Positions 49,179-59,783 of a stretch of 64,000 bases of DNA are shown in pieces. Every line of letters starts with the position of its first letter. Position 1 is the first letter of the stretch. The stretch lies in NCBI RefSeq assembly GCF_009833085.1, contig NZ_QRBZ01000016.1, positions 1 through 64,000 of the forward strand, written 5' to 3'. A program made the translations under genes and the position numbers. The stretch comes from Nitrosomonas oligotropha. Its GTDB lineage: Bacteria > Pseudomonadota > Gammaproteobacteria > Burkholderiales > Nitrosomonadaceae. Under the pieces are notes generated by a model that saw only the letters and a program-made list of their open reading frames with translations, was not told where the DNA came from and ran no database searches.

Positions 49179-49643
49179 ATGTTTCATATCATTTTGCATC
49201 AACCTGAAATTCCACCCAATACGGGTAATATCATCCGCCTGTGCGCCAATACCGGCACACAACTGCATTTGGTCAAACCGCTCGGTTTCCCGCTGCAAGA
49301 TAAGCAATTGATCCGCGCCGGTCTGGACTACCATGAATTTGCTTCGATCAAAGTCCATGAAGATTGGACCGGATGCAATCGGCATTTGCAAGGACAGCGC
49401 CTGTTTGCGATCACTACGAAGGGAAAACAGCGCTACGACACGGTAGCGTATAACGCCGGGGATGTTTTTTTGTTTGGTTCGGAAAGCTGCGGCTTACCGG
49501 CTCATCTCATGGAAACTTTTCCGGAGCAACAACGCATCCGGGTGCCGATGGTAGCCACCAGCCGCAGTCTGAATCTATCCAATGCAGTCGCCATCGTGGT
49601 TTATGAAGCATGGCGGCAAATTGGATTTCCGTCGGGGCAATAA
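49179..49643 (+). CDS. trmL: tRNA (cytidine/uridine-34-2'-O)-methyltransferase
   Basis: A SPOUT-fold enzyme that methylates the wobble ribose of certain tRNA-Leu. The 154-residue protein begins [21 protein letters not shown]. It ends with the knot motifs [35 protein letters not shown] and VVYEAWRQ. Length and motifs are typical. It follows comF with 21 bp between and is convergent with pilQ (8-bp gap). Confidence 0.96.
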   Translation: MFHIILHQPEIPPNTGNIIRLCANTGTQLHLVKPLGFPLQDKQLIRAGLDYHEFASIKVHEDWTGCNRHLQGQRLFAITTKGKQRYDTVAYNAGDVFLFGSESCGLPAHLMETFPEQQRIRVPMVATSRSLNLSNAVAIVVYEAWRQIGFPSGQ

Positions 49644-49650
49644 CCGCCAA

Positions 49651-51750
49651 TTACTGAAGATTAAGGTTTTCGCTTAAGATGCGCGGCGTCACAAAAATCA
49701 GCAATTCACGTTTGTTATCGACTTTAGTGGTATTGCGGAAAACATAACCCAGCACCGGGATATCGCCCAGCATCGGCACTTTGTTAACCACTTCGTTCTC
49801 GGTGCGATCGAAAATACCGCCAATCACCACCGTTCCACCGTTTTCCACCAGAACCTTGGTCGTAACCTGCTTGGTATTGATCGGCGGCGGCAGAAACTGG
49901 TTGATCGCGGTGCCGATCTTGTCTTGGTTGACGTTGAGTTCCATGTCGATCTGGCCATTATAAGTAATCAGCGGTTTGACTTTTAACCGCAGTGTAGCGT
50001 CCATGAAACGGATACTGGTCGCACCGCTACTGGTCGCTTGTTGATACGGCACCCGGTCGCCCTGTTCGATAATCGCTTCCACACCATGCGCCGTGACCAC
50101 ACGCGGACTCGCGATAATCCGCCCTTTCTGATCAGTCTCCAGCGCCGACAGTTCCAGGTTAATGAGCCGGTTATTGTTAATCTTTAACAAACTCAACCCC
50201 AATGCAGCCGGTCCGCCCAGTAATCCGGTCGCCGCCGCCGCGGGTAAATTGACGTTCAGATTACTGCCTCCTCCCGCTGAACTGCCACCCGCTAAAGCAC
50301 TCGAATCGGCCAGGTTGCCGGAAATTCCAAGCCCCTGACTTCCCAGATTGGTTGAGTTCTGAATCCCGAAACGGGCTCCCAGATTACGGCTAAAAAGATC
50401 GGTCGCTTCCACAATACGCGCTTCGATCATGACTTGCCTTTCAAAAATATCCAATTTCTGAATACGTTTTCTGACTTCGTCCAACCGGGCGGGAATATCG
50501 GTCACGGTAATCGTATTGCTGATTTCGTCCACATTGATCGTGCCGCGTTTGCTGAGCATGCTTTCAAACGACATCGAATTGACCCTGCGGTGATTCAGGC
50601 GAAAAATCTCCGAACGCAACGGCTCCATGTCGGCGATCTGCATCTTCGCTTCCACATCGAGCAATTCCCTGTCCGCCATTTCCTTGCGCGGCGCCACAAA
50701 AATAACGTTGCCGGTCTTGCGTTTATCCAGGCCTTGCGCCTGCAACACGATGTCGAGCGCGTGATCCCACGGAACATCCTTCAAGCGCAGCGTGAGGTTG
50801 CCCGCAACGGAATCGCTGGCGATGATATTCAGATTGGTAAAATCAGCGATGACTTGCAGAACCGCGCGCACTTCCACGTCCTGAAAATTAAGCGACAATC
50901 TTTCCCCGGTATATCCGCCGTTGGCCCGTTGCTTCTTTGCAATTTCTTCTTCATCTTCGCTCAATGCGCGGATTTCCAGAACAAACCGGGTACCGGATTG
51001 CCGCGCCGAATGTTCCCAGCGTCCGCCGGATTTCACGTGCATCCGGACGTTATTGCCTTTCTTCGATGCTTCGATGGTTTGCACAGGAGTCGCAAAATCG
51101 ACCACATCGTATCGTCTTTTCAAACTACCCGGCAGCATTGTATCGACAAACTCGACGAATACATCATCGCCTTGCGTTTGCACATCAACACTCGCGCCCG
51201 GCTTTGTCATGTCCACTTCAATCCGGCCTTCACCCTTTGTACCACGGCGGAAATCGATATCCTGCAAGCTATTCATATGCTGATTGGGTGTTTCTTCCGC
51301 AAACCGGATGACGGTTGCAGTTGCCGGGTTCTCTGGCACGCTCACGAGCCGGACAAAAAGAATGTTTTCCTGTGCGCGGATGTCGTGCCGCATGAGTCTT
51401 GCCAAATTCATCACCAGCCGGGTGCGATCCCCGACTTGCACAATATTGACGCTGCGTAAGTCACCTTCGGCCGCTTCCTGCACATTTCTGCCCAAAGCAT
51501 TGGCGACTTGATGGAAATCGAAATAAATGCGATGCGGATTGTCCAACGCAACTCCCGTCGGCAGAGCGGAAAGCGGTTGATCTAAGGCAAGTTTGACGAT
51601 GACTTCGCCATTGAGAAAAGTGGAAATATCGATGGAACGGATACTATTGGACGGTGTTTCCGCAGTTATCGTTTGTTGCGCAAAAATTGCCGTCGCAAAA
51701 CAAATCAACAGTGCTGCTAATACGATGTTGAGACCATATCTTTTCATCAT
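49651..51750 (-). CDS. pilQ: type IV pilus secretin PilQ
   Basis: A 699-residue outer-membrane secretin through which the pilus extends. A signal peptide (about 1-25) precedes AMIN domains (about 30-240), the STN/N0 domain and secretin N1 region (LRLKDVPWDHALDIVLQ; ITVTDIPARLDEVRKRIQKLD), and a Gly/Ser/Asn-rich loop. The secretin domain ends with VPMLGDIPVLGYVFRN and RELLIFVTPRI. It is last of the pilMNOPQ operon, and the only exit pore seen here for the pilin at 25.8 kb. Confidence 0.97.
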   Translation of the reverse strand: MMKRYGLNIVLAALLICFATAIFAQQTITAETPSNSIRSIDISTFLNGEVIVKLALDQPLSALPTGVALDNPHRIYFDFHQVANALGRNVQEAAEGDLRSVNIVQVGDRTRLVMNLARLMRHDIRAQENILFVRLVSVPENPATATVIRFAEETPNQHMNSLQDIDFRRGTKGEGRIEVDMTKPGASVDVQTQGDDVFVEFVDTMLPGSLKRRYDVVDFATPVQTIEASKKGNNVRMHVKSGGRWEHSARQSGTRFVLEIRALSEDEEEIAKKQRANGGYTGERLSLNFQDVEVRAVLQVIADFTNLNIIASDSVAGNLTLRLKDVPWDHALDIVLQAQGLDKRKTGNVIFVAPRKEMADRELLDVEAKMQIADMEPLRSEIFRLNHRRVNSMSFESMLSKRGTINVDEISNTITVTDIPARLDEVRKRIQKLDIFERQVMIEARIVEATDLFSRNLGARFGIQNSTNLGSQGLGISGNLADSSALAGGSSAGGGSNLNVNLPAAAATGLLGGPAALGLSLLKINNNRLINLELSALETDQKGRIIASPRVVTAHGVEAIIEQGDRVPYQQATSSGATSIRFMDATLRLKVKPLITYNGQIDMELNVNQDKIGTAINQFLPPPINTKQVTTKVLVENGGTVVIGGIFDRTENEVVNKVPMLGDIPVLGYVFRNTTKVDNKRELLIFVTPRILSENLNLQ

Positions 51751-51778
51751 TATTGGTAGCTTTAGGGTTGTTTTATTT

Positions 51779-52297
51779 CTAATTTTTCAGCATGAGTGTA
51801 CTCGTCTTTTCAGTCCATTCATTCGCTCCATCCTGCACAATCTCCAATAGTTTAACTTCTGATTCCGAAATATGGTTAATTTTTCCGAAATTTTGTCCCA
51901 AATAATTACCGGTTTTCACACGATACAGTGTGCCATCCGGGGATTTAATCAGGGCGAAAATCAGATCATGCTGCTGCAATGTTCCAACCATCAATAAATT
52001 TTCCAACGGATAGGATTCCAGAACTTCCTTGCGCCGGGTTAAATCCGGCTGAATTCCGCTGGCAACTGCTTGCACTTGACCATTTTTACGGGGCACGAAG
52101 GGGCTGGGAATATCGAAAGCCTGATACATGAAATATTGATGCGGTTTAATTTCTGGAAGCGGATCGACCTGGCCTTTCAGACCTTCACCGGAGCTTTGAA
52201 TGAAGGCTTCCAGATCGCTATAGTCATTTTGACTGCAAGCGGTCATCGCCGTCAAAGCTATTGCAAGTAATACTAACAGGCATATGTTTCTGATCAT
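51779..52297 (-). CDS. pilP: type IV pilus lipoprotein PilP
   Basis: 172 residues. A signal with lipobox (LTAMTACS, Cys at about residue 21) is followed by a Pro-rich linker (DPLPEIKPHQYFMYQAFDIPSPF) and the C-terminal beta domain that contacts PilQ (FALIKSPDGTLYRVKTGNYLGQNFG). Length matches the family. Four bases separate it from pilO. Confidence 0.96.
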   Translation of the reverse strand: MIRNICLLVLLAIALTAMTACSQNDYSDLEAFIQSSGEGLKGQVDPLPEIKPHQYFMYQAFDIPSPFVPRKNGQVQAVASGIQPDLTRRKEVLESYPLENLLMVGTLQQHDLIFALIKSPDGTLYRVKTGNYLGQNFGKINHISESEVKLLEIVQDGANEWTEKTSTLMLKN

Positions 52298-52300
52298 CGT

Positions 52301-52915
52301 TCATTTACCCTTAGCTTGCTTTGCTATTTCTTCTTCATCCAAATATCGGTAAGTCTTTGCAACCGCATCCAATACCAATTTTCCATCGGCACCCGGAGCA
52401 ATCGAGATGTCATTGAGCGTGACAATGCGCGGCAATCGCGCGATATCGCTGGCGAAAGCGCCAATATCATGATAACCGCCGGTGACCCGGATCGAAACCG
52501 GCAGTTCGGCATAAAATGCGTTGATCGTTTCCTTCTCGGCCGGTTTAAATAATTCAAATTGCAGTCCCCGGCCCAAGCCTGCCTGATTGATATCGACCAG
52601 CAGCGCTTCCATCTCGGATTTATCCGGCAGTTGCTTTAACATGGCGCTCAGCGACTGTTCTATTTCTTCCAGCTGCGCGCGCAAAGCCGGTAAATTGACC
52701 GCGCTTCTTTTTTTAAGAAGGTAAGTATTTTTTAATGTTTCTTCCTCAGCCTGGATTTTCTCCAAGGTTTCGGTCTGGTCTTGCCACACCAGGAAATGAC
52801 CGGCTATCACAATGACAATGAATAAAATGACCAGAGCAGCAATTTTAAATGCTACCGGCCAGCTCCCTGCTTGATTGATATCAAGCTGACGCAATTCAAT
52901 GAGTAAATCATTCAT
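52301..52915 (-). CDS. pilO: type IV pilus alignment protein PilO
   Basis: 204 residues. One N-terminal transmembrane helix (about 23-45) precedes a periplasmic coiled coil (LEKIQAEEETLKNTY... to about 100) and the ferredoxin-like domain with QAGLGRGLQFELFKPAEKE and PVSIRVTGGYHDIGAFASDIA. It forms the PilN-PilO heterodimer in the inner membrane. Nine bases separate it from pilN. Confidence 0.96.
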   Translation of the reverse strand: MNDLLIELRQLDINQAGSWPVAFKIAALVILFIVIVIAGHFLVWQDQTETLEKIQAEEETLKNTYLLKKRSAVNLPALRAQLEEIEQSLSAMLKQLPDKSEMEALLVDINQAGLGRGLQFELFKPAEKETINAFYAELPVSIRVTGGYHDIGAFASDIARLPRIVTLNDISIAPGADGKLVLDAVAKTYRYLDEEEIAKQAKGK

Positions 52916-52924
52916 ACTTTAGCC

Positions 52925-53515
52925 TTACGATTTTCCAGCGGGGTTGGCGGGTGAATTTTGCACATCGTCAATCGATGTTCTTCTGAGCTTGATTCTCATA
53001 TTGAATTCGTTCTGACGGATGTTATTAACCGTTATCGCCTTAATTTCCACCAATAGCGGCGATTCAAGCCAAGGCGATGATTCGAGATTACGCATCAGCA
53101 TGGATACCCAGGCATTGGATTGCGCATACCCCATGAGCGTAATAATCTGATCATTCTGCTTCACACTTTGCAGATACACACCATCGGGAAGTTGCCTTAC
53201 CAACTGATCCAGCAAGTGCACGACTTCAGAACGGCTGTTCTGCAGGGTTTCCACCACCAGTTTGCGCGACAGTAACTCCTGAGTTTGTGTTTTGATATTG
53301 CGGATTTCAGCAATTTCTGTATCCAGAACAGCGATCCGGCTCTGCAAAAATTGATTCCGGGCATTTTGATTTTCTATTTCACCGTCAATCATTGCATAAA
53401 CACTCCAGACAGCCGCAATCCCCAGAAATCCGGCCACACCGGCCAGGATCGCGATCTGCTGCTGCTGTGCTTTACGCTTCAGTTCACGGTGAGGCAGCAG
53501 ATTGACGCGGATCAT
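52925..53515 (-). CDS. pilN: type IV pilus assembly protein PilN
   Basis: 196 residues. The short cytoplasmic start MIRVNLLPHRELKRKAQQQQ contains the conserved INLLP-type motif that binds PilM. A transmembrane helix (about 22-42), a coiled coil and a periplasmic ferredoxin-like domain follow, with VHLLDQLVRQLPDGVYL. Its ATG overlaps the pilM stop (ATGA). Confidence 0.96.
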   Translation of the reverse strand: MIRVNLLPHRELKRKAQQQQIAILAGVAGFLGIAAVWSVYAMIDGEIENQNARNQFLQSRIAVLDTEIAEIRNIKTQTQELLSRKLVVETLQNSRSEVVHLLDQLVRQLPDGVYLQSVKQNDQIITLMGYAQSNAWVSMLMRNLESSPWLESPLLVEIKAITVNNIRQNEFNMRIKLRRTSIDDVQNSPANPAGKS

Positions 53516-54615
53516 GATGGATCAAAGCTCCGCAAAGCCAGACCGCAGGCGATCAAAAGAGAAGGTGCGTCCTGGTTTAATTGCCGCGAAATGATGCGGC
53601 TTGATAATTCCATGTTTGCAAATGGGTTCACAACCAGTGTGCTGACCTGCGTACGTGCAGCAATGATGGCATCCAATCCGGGTATGACAGCGCATCCTCC
53701 TGCTATAAAAATATAATTCACTTCAGTATATTGCGTTGAAGTGTAAAAGAACTGAATGGCGCGCATCACTTCAATCGCCAGGGTTTCGCAAAACGGTTGC
53801 AATACTTCCGCGTGGTAATTTCCCGGCAGACTCCCGCCGCGTTTGGCAGCTTCCGATTCTTCCAGTGACAGATTAAATTGATTGTGAATTTCCTGTGTCA
53901 GCTGATCGCCGCCGAAGTGCTGGTCGCGCGTGTAGAGCGATTCATCATTCAACAACACATTGACCTTCATGACGGTTGCGCCAATATCCACCAATGCGAT
54001 CACTTGATCTTTTCCGCCGCCCGGCAATTGACGCAGCGTCAATTCAAACGCCGCTTGCGCCGCATAAGGCTCAACATCCACGATCACTGTCTTCATACCG
54101 GCTGCAAGCGCTGCAGCCACGCGGTCTTCTACTTTTTCCTTACGCGAAGCCGCAATCAGCACTTCGACTTCCTCCGGGTTATCCGGAACGGATCGGGTTA
54201 CTTGAAAATCCAGATCCACTTCATCCAGTGGAAAAGGAATGTATTGACTGGCTTCATTCTCTACTTGAAAAACCAGATCTTCCTCGCGTTGCCCGGCTGG
54301 CACCACAATCTTCTTGGTAATCACATCGGTCGCGGGCAGTGCGAGCGCCACATTCTTTTGCCGCGTCCCCATCCGCTTCCAGCCGCGCCGCAGACTTTCG
54401 ATCACTGCTTCCATATTGGCAATTCCGCCATCCTGCATAGCGTCAGCCGGCAGGGATTCGATGACATAGCGTTCTATGCGGTAAGCTTGATTGCCTTTGC
54501 CAATCATCGATAACTCAACCATCTTGACGGATGAGGAACTGATGTCCACTCCGATCAATGGCGGCGACTTCAGCTTTAAGAAGTCTAAATTGATATCAAA
54601 ATTTCCCTTGAACAT
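53512..54615 (-). CDS. pilM: type IV pilus assembly protein PilM
   Basis: A cytoplasmic actin-like ATP-binding protein of 367 residues. GVDISSSSVKMVELS (phosphate 1 loop, about 21-35) opens the fold, ALVDIGATVMKVNVLLND (phosphate 2, about 208-225) follows, and FIAGGCAVIPGLD comes near the end. It heads pilM-N-O-P-Q and is divergent from the mrcA-type PBP gene, a layout shared with Pseudomonas, Neisseria and relatives. Confidence 0.97.
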   Translation of the reverse strand: MFKGNFDINLDFLKLKSPPLIGVDISSSSVKMVELSMIGKGNQAYRIERYVIESLPADAMQDGGIANMEAVIESLRRGWKRMGTRQKNVALALPATDVITKKIVVPAGQREEDLVFQVENEASQYIPFPLDEVDLDFQVTRSVPDNPEEVEVLIAASRKEKVEDRVAAALAAGMKTVIVDVEPYAAQAAFELTLRQLPGGGKDQVIALVDIGATVMKVNVLLNDESLYTRDQHFGGDQLTQEIHNQFNLSLEESEAAKRGGSLPGNYHAEVLQPFCETLAIEVMRAIQFFYTSTQYTEVNYIFIAGGCAVIPGLDAIIAARTQVSTLVVNPFANMELSSRIISRQLNQDAPSLLIACGLALRSFDPS

Positions 54616-54831
54616 TGGCCTGTTAGAAGCGATACTCGCGCATTATAAATTACCCTGTTAAAGCCGAATATAGGTAAACTACTACCCACTATCAAGATAA
54701 ATTCAAGTTTATTCAGCAGATTAAAAAGCTGATGTTGATTCTGACAGAATTCGGAAAATCCTATTCAAAGAAAAACAGTAGATATACCCCCTATAATTTT
54801 GTATTTTAACCGTTTCATCACTTAATTATTC
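54616..54831. promoter_or_regulatory. divergent promoter region of pilM and mrcA
   Basis: 216 bp, AT-rich, between the divergent pilM and mrcA starts. Both transcripts must start here. I see candidate -10-like TATAAT-related boxes near the mrcA side (CCTATAATTTTG at about 54791) but no clear -35. No sigma-54 element seen. Confidence 0.45.
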
Positions 54832-57150
54832 ATGTTTGCTCGCTGGTTGTACTATTTTTTTGTCACATTATCCGCATTAGGTTTGATCGGCGTGCTGCTG
54901 GCAGGCTTTGCCGGACTGGTCATATACTCCAATCTGCCGTCACTGGATACACTGACGGACTATCGCCCGAAAATACCTTTACGCATATACAGCGAAGAAG
55001 GCCAGATGATCGGCGAGTTTGGCGCGGAACGCAGAAATGTCGTCAGTATCTCCGAAGTGCCGGAGCATCTGAAACAAGCCATTCTTGCAGCGGAGGATGA
55101 TCGCTTTTATGAACATGGCGGTGTTGATTATTTGGGTGTATTGCGCGCGGCTTATTCCAATTTCTCCGCAGGCAGTGTCCGTCAAGGCGCTAGTACAATC
55201 ACCATGCAAGTCGCCCGGAATTTTTTTCTGACCAGGGAAAAAACACTGACCCGGAAACTTAGCGAAGCGCTACTGGCATTCAAGATTGAACACAGCCTCA
55301 GCAAAGACAAGATCCTAGAACTGTACGTGAATCAAATTTACCTCGGGCACCGCAGTTATGGTTTCGCAGCGGCGGCGCACACCTACTTCGGCAAGTCATT
55401 GCAAGAAATCAATATCGTAGAAGCCGCCATGCTGGCCGGATTGCCCAAGGCGCCTTCAAGTTATAACCCGATCAGCAATCCCAAGCGAGCCAAAAGCCGG
55501 CAATTGTACGTATTGGGCCGGCTTCATAAGCTCAATTACATTTCCAGTGAGGAATTGAGTGAACTGGAAAAACAACCCGTTCCGGTGAAGAAGCAATCGT
55601 CTACCTTTGCCATGCGTGCCGAGTATGTGGCAGAAATGGTCCGCCAGGTCATCTATGATCGATATCAGGAAGAAACCTACGATAAAGGGATCAAGGTCTA
55701 TACCACGCTGCGGCAGCTGGATCAGGAAACGGCTTATCAGGCGCTCCGTAAAAATGTGATCGAGTACGACAGGCGCCGCGGTTATCGCGGTCCAGAGGCT
55801 TATATCGATCTGATGAAATATGGCGGTAATCAAGAAAAAACATTGGACGATGCGCTGGATGAAATCAACGATAGCGATGATATTTATGCCGCTGTTGTCA
55901 TAGCGGCTAAACCGAATTCCGTCCAGGCTTATAAAAAGGGTGGAGAGGTCATTGAAATCACTGGCGATGGACTAAAATTCGCACAGAAATTTTTGGCGGA
56001 GAAAAAAGATCCCGGCAAAAAATACATAACCCCCGGTGCATTAATCCGTGTGCAAAAAAATCAGAAAAATGTCTGGCATATCGTTCAATTACCGGAAGTA
56101 GAAGCAGCGCTTGTTTCCATCGATCCCAACGATGGCGCTATTCGCGCATTGATCGGTGGATTTGATTTCTATAAAAATCAATTCAATCACGTCACACAAG
56201 CATGGCGGCAGCCGGGTTCCAGTTTCAAACCTTTCATTTATTCGGCTGCATTGGAAAAAGGCTTCACTCCAGCCACCATCATCAACGATGCCCCGCTCTC
56301 GTTCAGCGCAGCCCAGACCGGCAGTCAGTTATGGGAACCGAAAAATTTCGATGGAAAATTTGAAGGGCCGATGCGCATGCGCACGGCGTTAACCAAATCA
56401 AAGAATCTTGTGTCGATCCGGATCTTGCAGGCGATCGGTATACAGTATGCGCAAGATTACATAACGCGATTCGGTTTCGATGCCAGCCGGCATCCGCCCT
56501 ACTTACCGATGGCGCTCGGCTCAGGTTCCGTCACACCAATGCAAATGGCCGCCGGATACGCGGTTTTTGCCAACGGCGGCTACCGCATCGCACCTTATTT
56601 CATCAAGAAAATCGAAGATGAGAAAGGCAATGTCATCGAGCAGTTCCAACCCGTCTCCGTTACCAATGGGGCAAAACGTGTGATTGATCCGCGCAATGCT
56701 TTTATCATGACCAGCATGATGCAGGATGTTGTGAGTCAAGGTACGGCTGTCAAAGCCAAACAACTGGGACGCACCGATCTCGCCGGAAAAACCGGTACGA
56801 CCAGTAATTTTATCGATGCTTGGTTTTGCGGTTTCCAAAAAGACTTGGTAACCATTGCTTGGACCGGATATGACGAGCCTAAACCGCTGGGGAATAATGA
56901 AACCGGCGGGCGCGTCGCGTTACCGATTTGGATGGATTACATGGGACCGGTGCTGAAAGGCGTCGCTATGGCAGAATACAAGCCGCCCAATGGTGTCGTT
57001 GCCGCGCGGATTAACTCAGCCACCGGATTCAGGGAATCCGGTGGAGATATGACCGAGTATTTCCTTAGTGAGCAGCTTCCGCCGCTGAATGAAAATCCGG
57101 TTGAACATACACCGAAGGTTACCCGGGATTTACAAGATCAACTGTTCTAA
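54832..57150 (+). CDS. mrcA: penicillin-binding protein 1A (class A PBP)
   Basis: A bifunctional peptidoglycan glycosyltransferase and transpeptidase of 772 residues. An N-terminal membrane anchor (about 7-33) precedes the GT51 domain with ILAAEDDRFYEHGGVDYLG (catalytic Glu88) and RQGASTITMQVARNFFL. A PBP1A-type OB-like insertion follows, then the transpeptidase with QPGSSFKPF (nucleophile Ser and Lys), TKSKNLVS (SxN) and AGKTGTTSNF (KTG). The start has no clear Shine-Dalgarno. Convergent with hemB (22 bp). Confidence 0.97.
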   Translation: MFARWLYYFFVTLSALGLIGVLLAGFAGLVIYSNLPSLDTLTDYRPKIPLRIYSEEGQMIGEFGAERRNVVSISEVPEHLKQAILAAEDDRFYEHGGVDYLGVLRAAYSNFSAGSVRQGASTITMQVARNFFLTREKTLTRKLSEALLAFKIEHSLSKDKILELYVNQIYLGHRSYGFAAAAHTYFGKSLQEINIVEAAMLAGLPKAPSSYNPISNPKRAKSRQLYVLGRLHKLNYISSEELSELEKQPVPVKKQSSTFAMRAEYVAEMVRQVIYDRYQEETYDKGIKVYTTLRQLDQETAYQALRKNVIEYDRRRGYRGPEAYIDLMKYGGNQEKTLDDALDEINDSDDIYAAVVIAAKPNSVQAYKKGGEVIEITGDGLKFAQKFLAEKKDPGKKYITPGALIRVQKNQKNVWHIVQLPEVEAALVSIDPNDGAIRALIGGFDFYKNQFNHVTQAWRQPGSSFKPFIYSAALEKGFTPATIINDAPLSFSAAQTGSQLWEPKNFDGKFEGPMRMRTALTKSKNLVSIRILQAIGIQYAQDYITRFGFDASRHPPYLPMALGSGSVTPMQMAAGYAVFANGGYRIAPYFIKKIEDEKGNVIEQFQPVSVTNGAKRVIDPRNAFIMTSMMQDVVSQGTAVKAKQLGRTDLAGKTGTTSNFIDAWFCGFQKDLVTIAWTGYDEPKPLGNNETGGRVALPIWMDYMGPVLKGVAMAEYKPPNGVVAARINSATGFRESGGDMTEYFLSEQLPPLNENPVEHTPKVTRDLQDQLF

Positions 57151-57172
57151 CTCCTACCCGCTATTTGATGGC

Positions 57173-58258
<1,086 letters not shown>

Positions 58259-58279
58259 TTAGCAAAGGACATCTTGATC

Positions 58280-58371
58280 GTCCCCCTGTCTTTCCTCCCT
58301 GAGACAGGGCCTTAAGTGATATTAAGGCGATTCCCCCCGGTTTTACTCCCCTTTAACCGGGGGCTTTTTTT
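58280..58371 (+). ncRNA. candidate small RNA with three hairpins
   Basis: Three consecutive stem-loops on the plus strand. The first is CCCTGTCT/AGACAGGG (58284-58309), with TTCCTCCCTG in the loop. The second is GCCTTAA/TTAAGGC (58309-58328), with a GTGATA loop. The third is CCCCCGGTT/AACCGGGGG (58334-58363), with TTACTCCCCTTT in the loop and an immediate run of T (58365-58371). No plus-strand gene lies upstream within 1.1 kb except mrcA, beyond hemB, so this is probably an independent transcript. The 5' end is not defined; AT-rich sequence at 58225-58260 could hold the promoter. CCUCCC- and CUCCCC-bearing loops are typical of RNAs that pair with ribosome-binding sites. Confidence 0.65.
58334..58371 (+). 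terminator. intrinsic terminator of the small RNA candidate
   Basis: A perfect 9-bp stem with a 12-nt loop followed by CTTTTTTT on the plus strand. On the minus strand the hairpin is flanked by G and A, so it can only end plus-strand transcription. Confidence 0.85.
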
Positions 58372-58408
58372 ACAATTTGAATCATCAGCCCAGAGATAGC
58401 CCCGAAAT

Positions 58409-59005
58409 TTAATCAGCACTTAGCCAAGAATTAATAACGGAAGTAGCATCTTCAATACCACTACGAGCCAAGCTAGAAAATAACTGCACGCTACAGCCCG
58501 GATATGATTCATTCAAATATTTCGCCGCATGCTGTAACGTCATATTTGCTTGTTGTTTGCTCAATTTGTCAGCTTTCGTCAATAAGATATGGACTGTCTT
58601 TCCTGTCGGTATAAACCAATCCAGCATCTGAATATCCAGCGCTTTGAACGGATGTCGGATATCCATGATCAACACTAAGCCTCTCAGTGATTCTCTCGTT
58701 TGTAAATATTGACTTAATAACCCTTCCCAATGCTGGCGGATGTTATCCGGAACTTTCGCATAACCATACCCCGGCAAATCAACGAGGAATTGATTTTCAT
58801 TCAATTGAAAAAAATTAATATGCTGAGTGCGGCCAGGTGTTTTACTCACGAAAGCCAACCGGTTTTTGTTGGCCAAGGTATTTATTACACTGGATTTGCC
58901 GGCATTGGATCTTCCTGCAAAAGCTATTTCAACCCCTGCATGCTGTGGTAATGCATGTAAATCATTAATGGAGGTATAAAAAGTCGCTTTTTGGAATAAA
59001 TGCAT
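58409..59005 (-). CDS. engB: ribosome-assembly GTPase YsxC/EngB
   Basis: An essential GTPase for 50S ribosome maturation. It has 198 residues: [20 protein letters not shown] (G1), [12 protein letters not shown] (G3) and [12 protein letters not shown] (G4) in order; [11 protein letters not shown] (G5) near the end. Fits the family length. Seven bp after coaX (coaX stop 59012). Confidence 0.97.
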   Translation of the reverse strand: MHLFQKATFYTSINDLHALPQHAGVEIAFAGRSNAGKSSVINTLANKNRLAFVSKTPGRTQHINFFQLNENQFLVDLPGYGYAKVPDNIRQHWEGLLSQYLQTRESLRGLVLIMDIRHPFKALDIQMLDWFIPTGKTVHILLTKADKLSKQQANMTLQHAAKYLNESYPGCSVQLFSSLARSGIEDATSVINSWLSAD

Positions 59006-59011
59006 GGTATT

Positions 59012-59776
59012 TTATGAACTCGTCAACTCGCGTCTTTTCAATTCGTCTTTAGCGATCACTACCAATCCTTCCAAAACTAAATTGTCAATTATCTTAGTAG
59101 GATACTTAATGAAAGAACTCAGCAAGGATGCGTTCCCGCCACTGATGATGCAGTTTATAGATGAATGATTGAGTTGCGTAGATAAAATACTATACATGCG
59201 ATCAATTGCACCTACTAGGCTTTGTATTATGCCACTATGAATCGCATTTTGTGTGTTAACGGGAAAATTTTCGTAAGTACCCGGCTCATCACTTTCCAAC
59301 TGAGTCCCTGAATAAAGACTATTAAGCATCAATTGAACGCCCGGCAAAATAATGCCGCCTAGAAATTTTCCACTGTCAGATAACGTATCGATAGTTACCG
59401 CAGTACCAGCATTAATAACCAAACAAGCCTTATGTTCTATGTTCCATGCAGCAATCAAGGCTGCCCAACGATCGCTGCCCAACTTAATTGGATTTGTATA
59501 ACCATTGGAAACACCACATTGATAGGATTGAGAATGATGCCATATGGGTTGTGTAGTCCAGCGCGAAATGAGCTTGCTAATTTCGTTCTTTGTTTTATCC
59601 CGTGCTACGTGAGAAATTATAATTAAATACGGTTCTGAGAAGACGCTAAATTCTGTCTCTAAATCAGAAACAGCATCATAAGATATACTATTTTGAGTTG
59701 ACCAGTGATCATTATTAAACAATCCCCATTTAACGAAAGAATTGCCTGAATCAATGACTAAGAAAGTGAGGTTCAT
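59012..59776 (-). CDS. coaX: type III pantothenate kinase
   Basis: Phosphorylates pantothenate, the first step of coenzyme A synthesis. It has 254 residues. The ASKHA fold has VIDSGNSFVKWGLFN (phosphate loop, Asp near residue 8), IKLGSDRWAALIAAW and LVINAGTAVTIDTL. The Lys/Asn content rises relative to genes further left. 7 bp to birA and 6 bp to engB, so birA-coaX-engB form an operon. Confidence 0.96.
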   Translation of the reverse strand: MNLTFLVIDSGNSFVKWGLFNNDHWSTQNSISYDAVSDLETEFSVFSEPYLIIISHVARDKTKNEISKLISRWTTQPIWHHSQSYQCGVSNGYTNPIKLGSDRWAALIAAWNIEHKACLVINAGTAVTIDTLSDSGKFLGGIILPGVQLMLNSLYSGTQLESDEPGTYENFPVNTQNAIHSGIIQSLVGAIDRMYSILSTQLNHSSINCIISGGNASLLSSFIKYPTKIIDNLVLEGLVVIAKDELKRRELTSS

Positions 59777-59783
59777 CTGTCGC

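Noticed and set aside
50434..51459. A 341-codon frame on the plus strand
   Set aside because: It is antisense to the middle of pilQ, has His/Arg/Phe-rich composition without family resemblance, and arises from the codon bias of the real gene.
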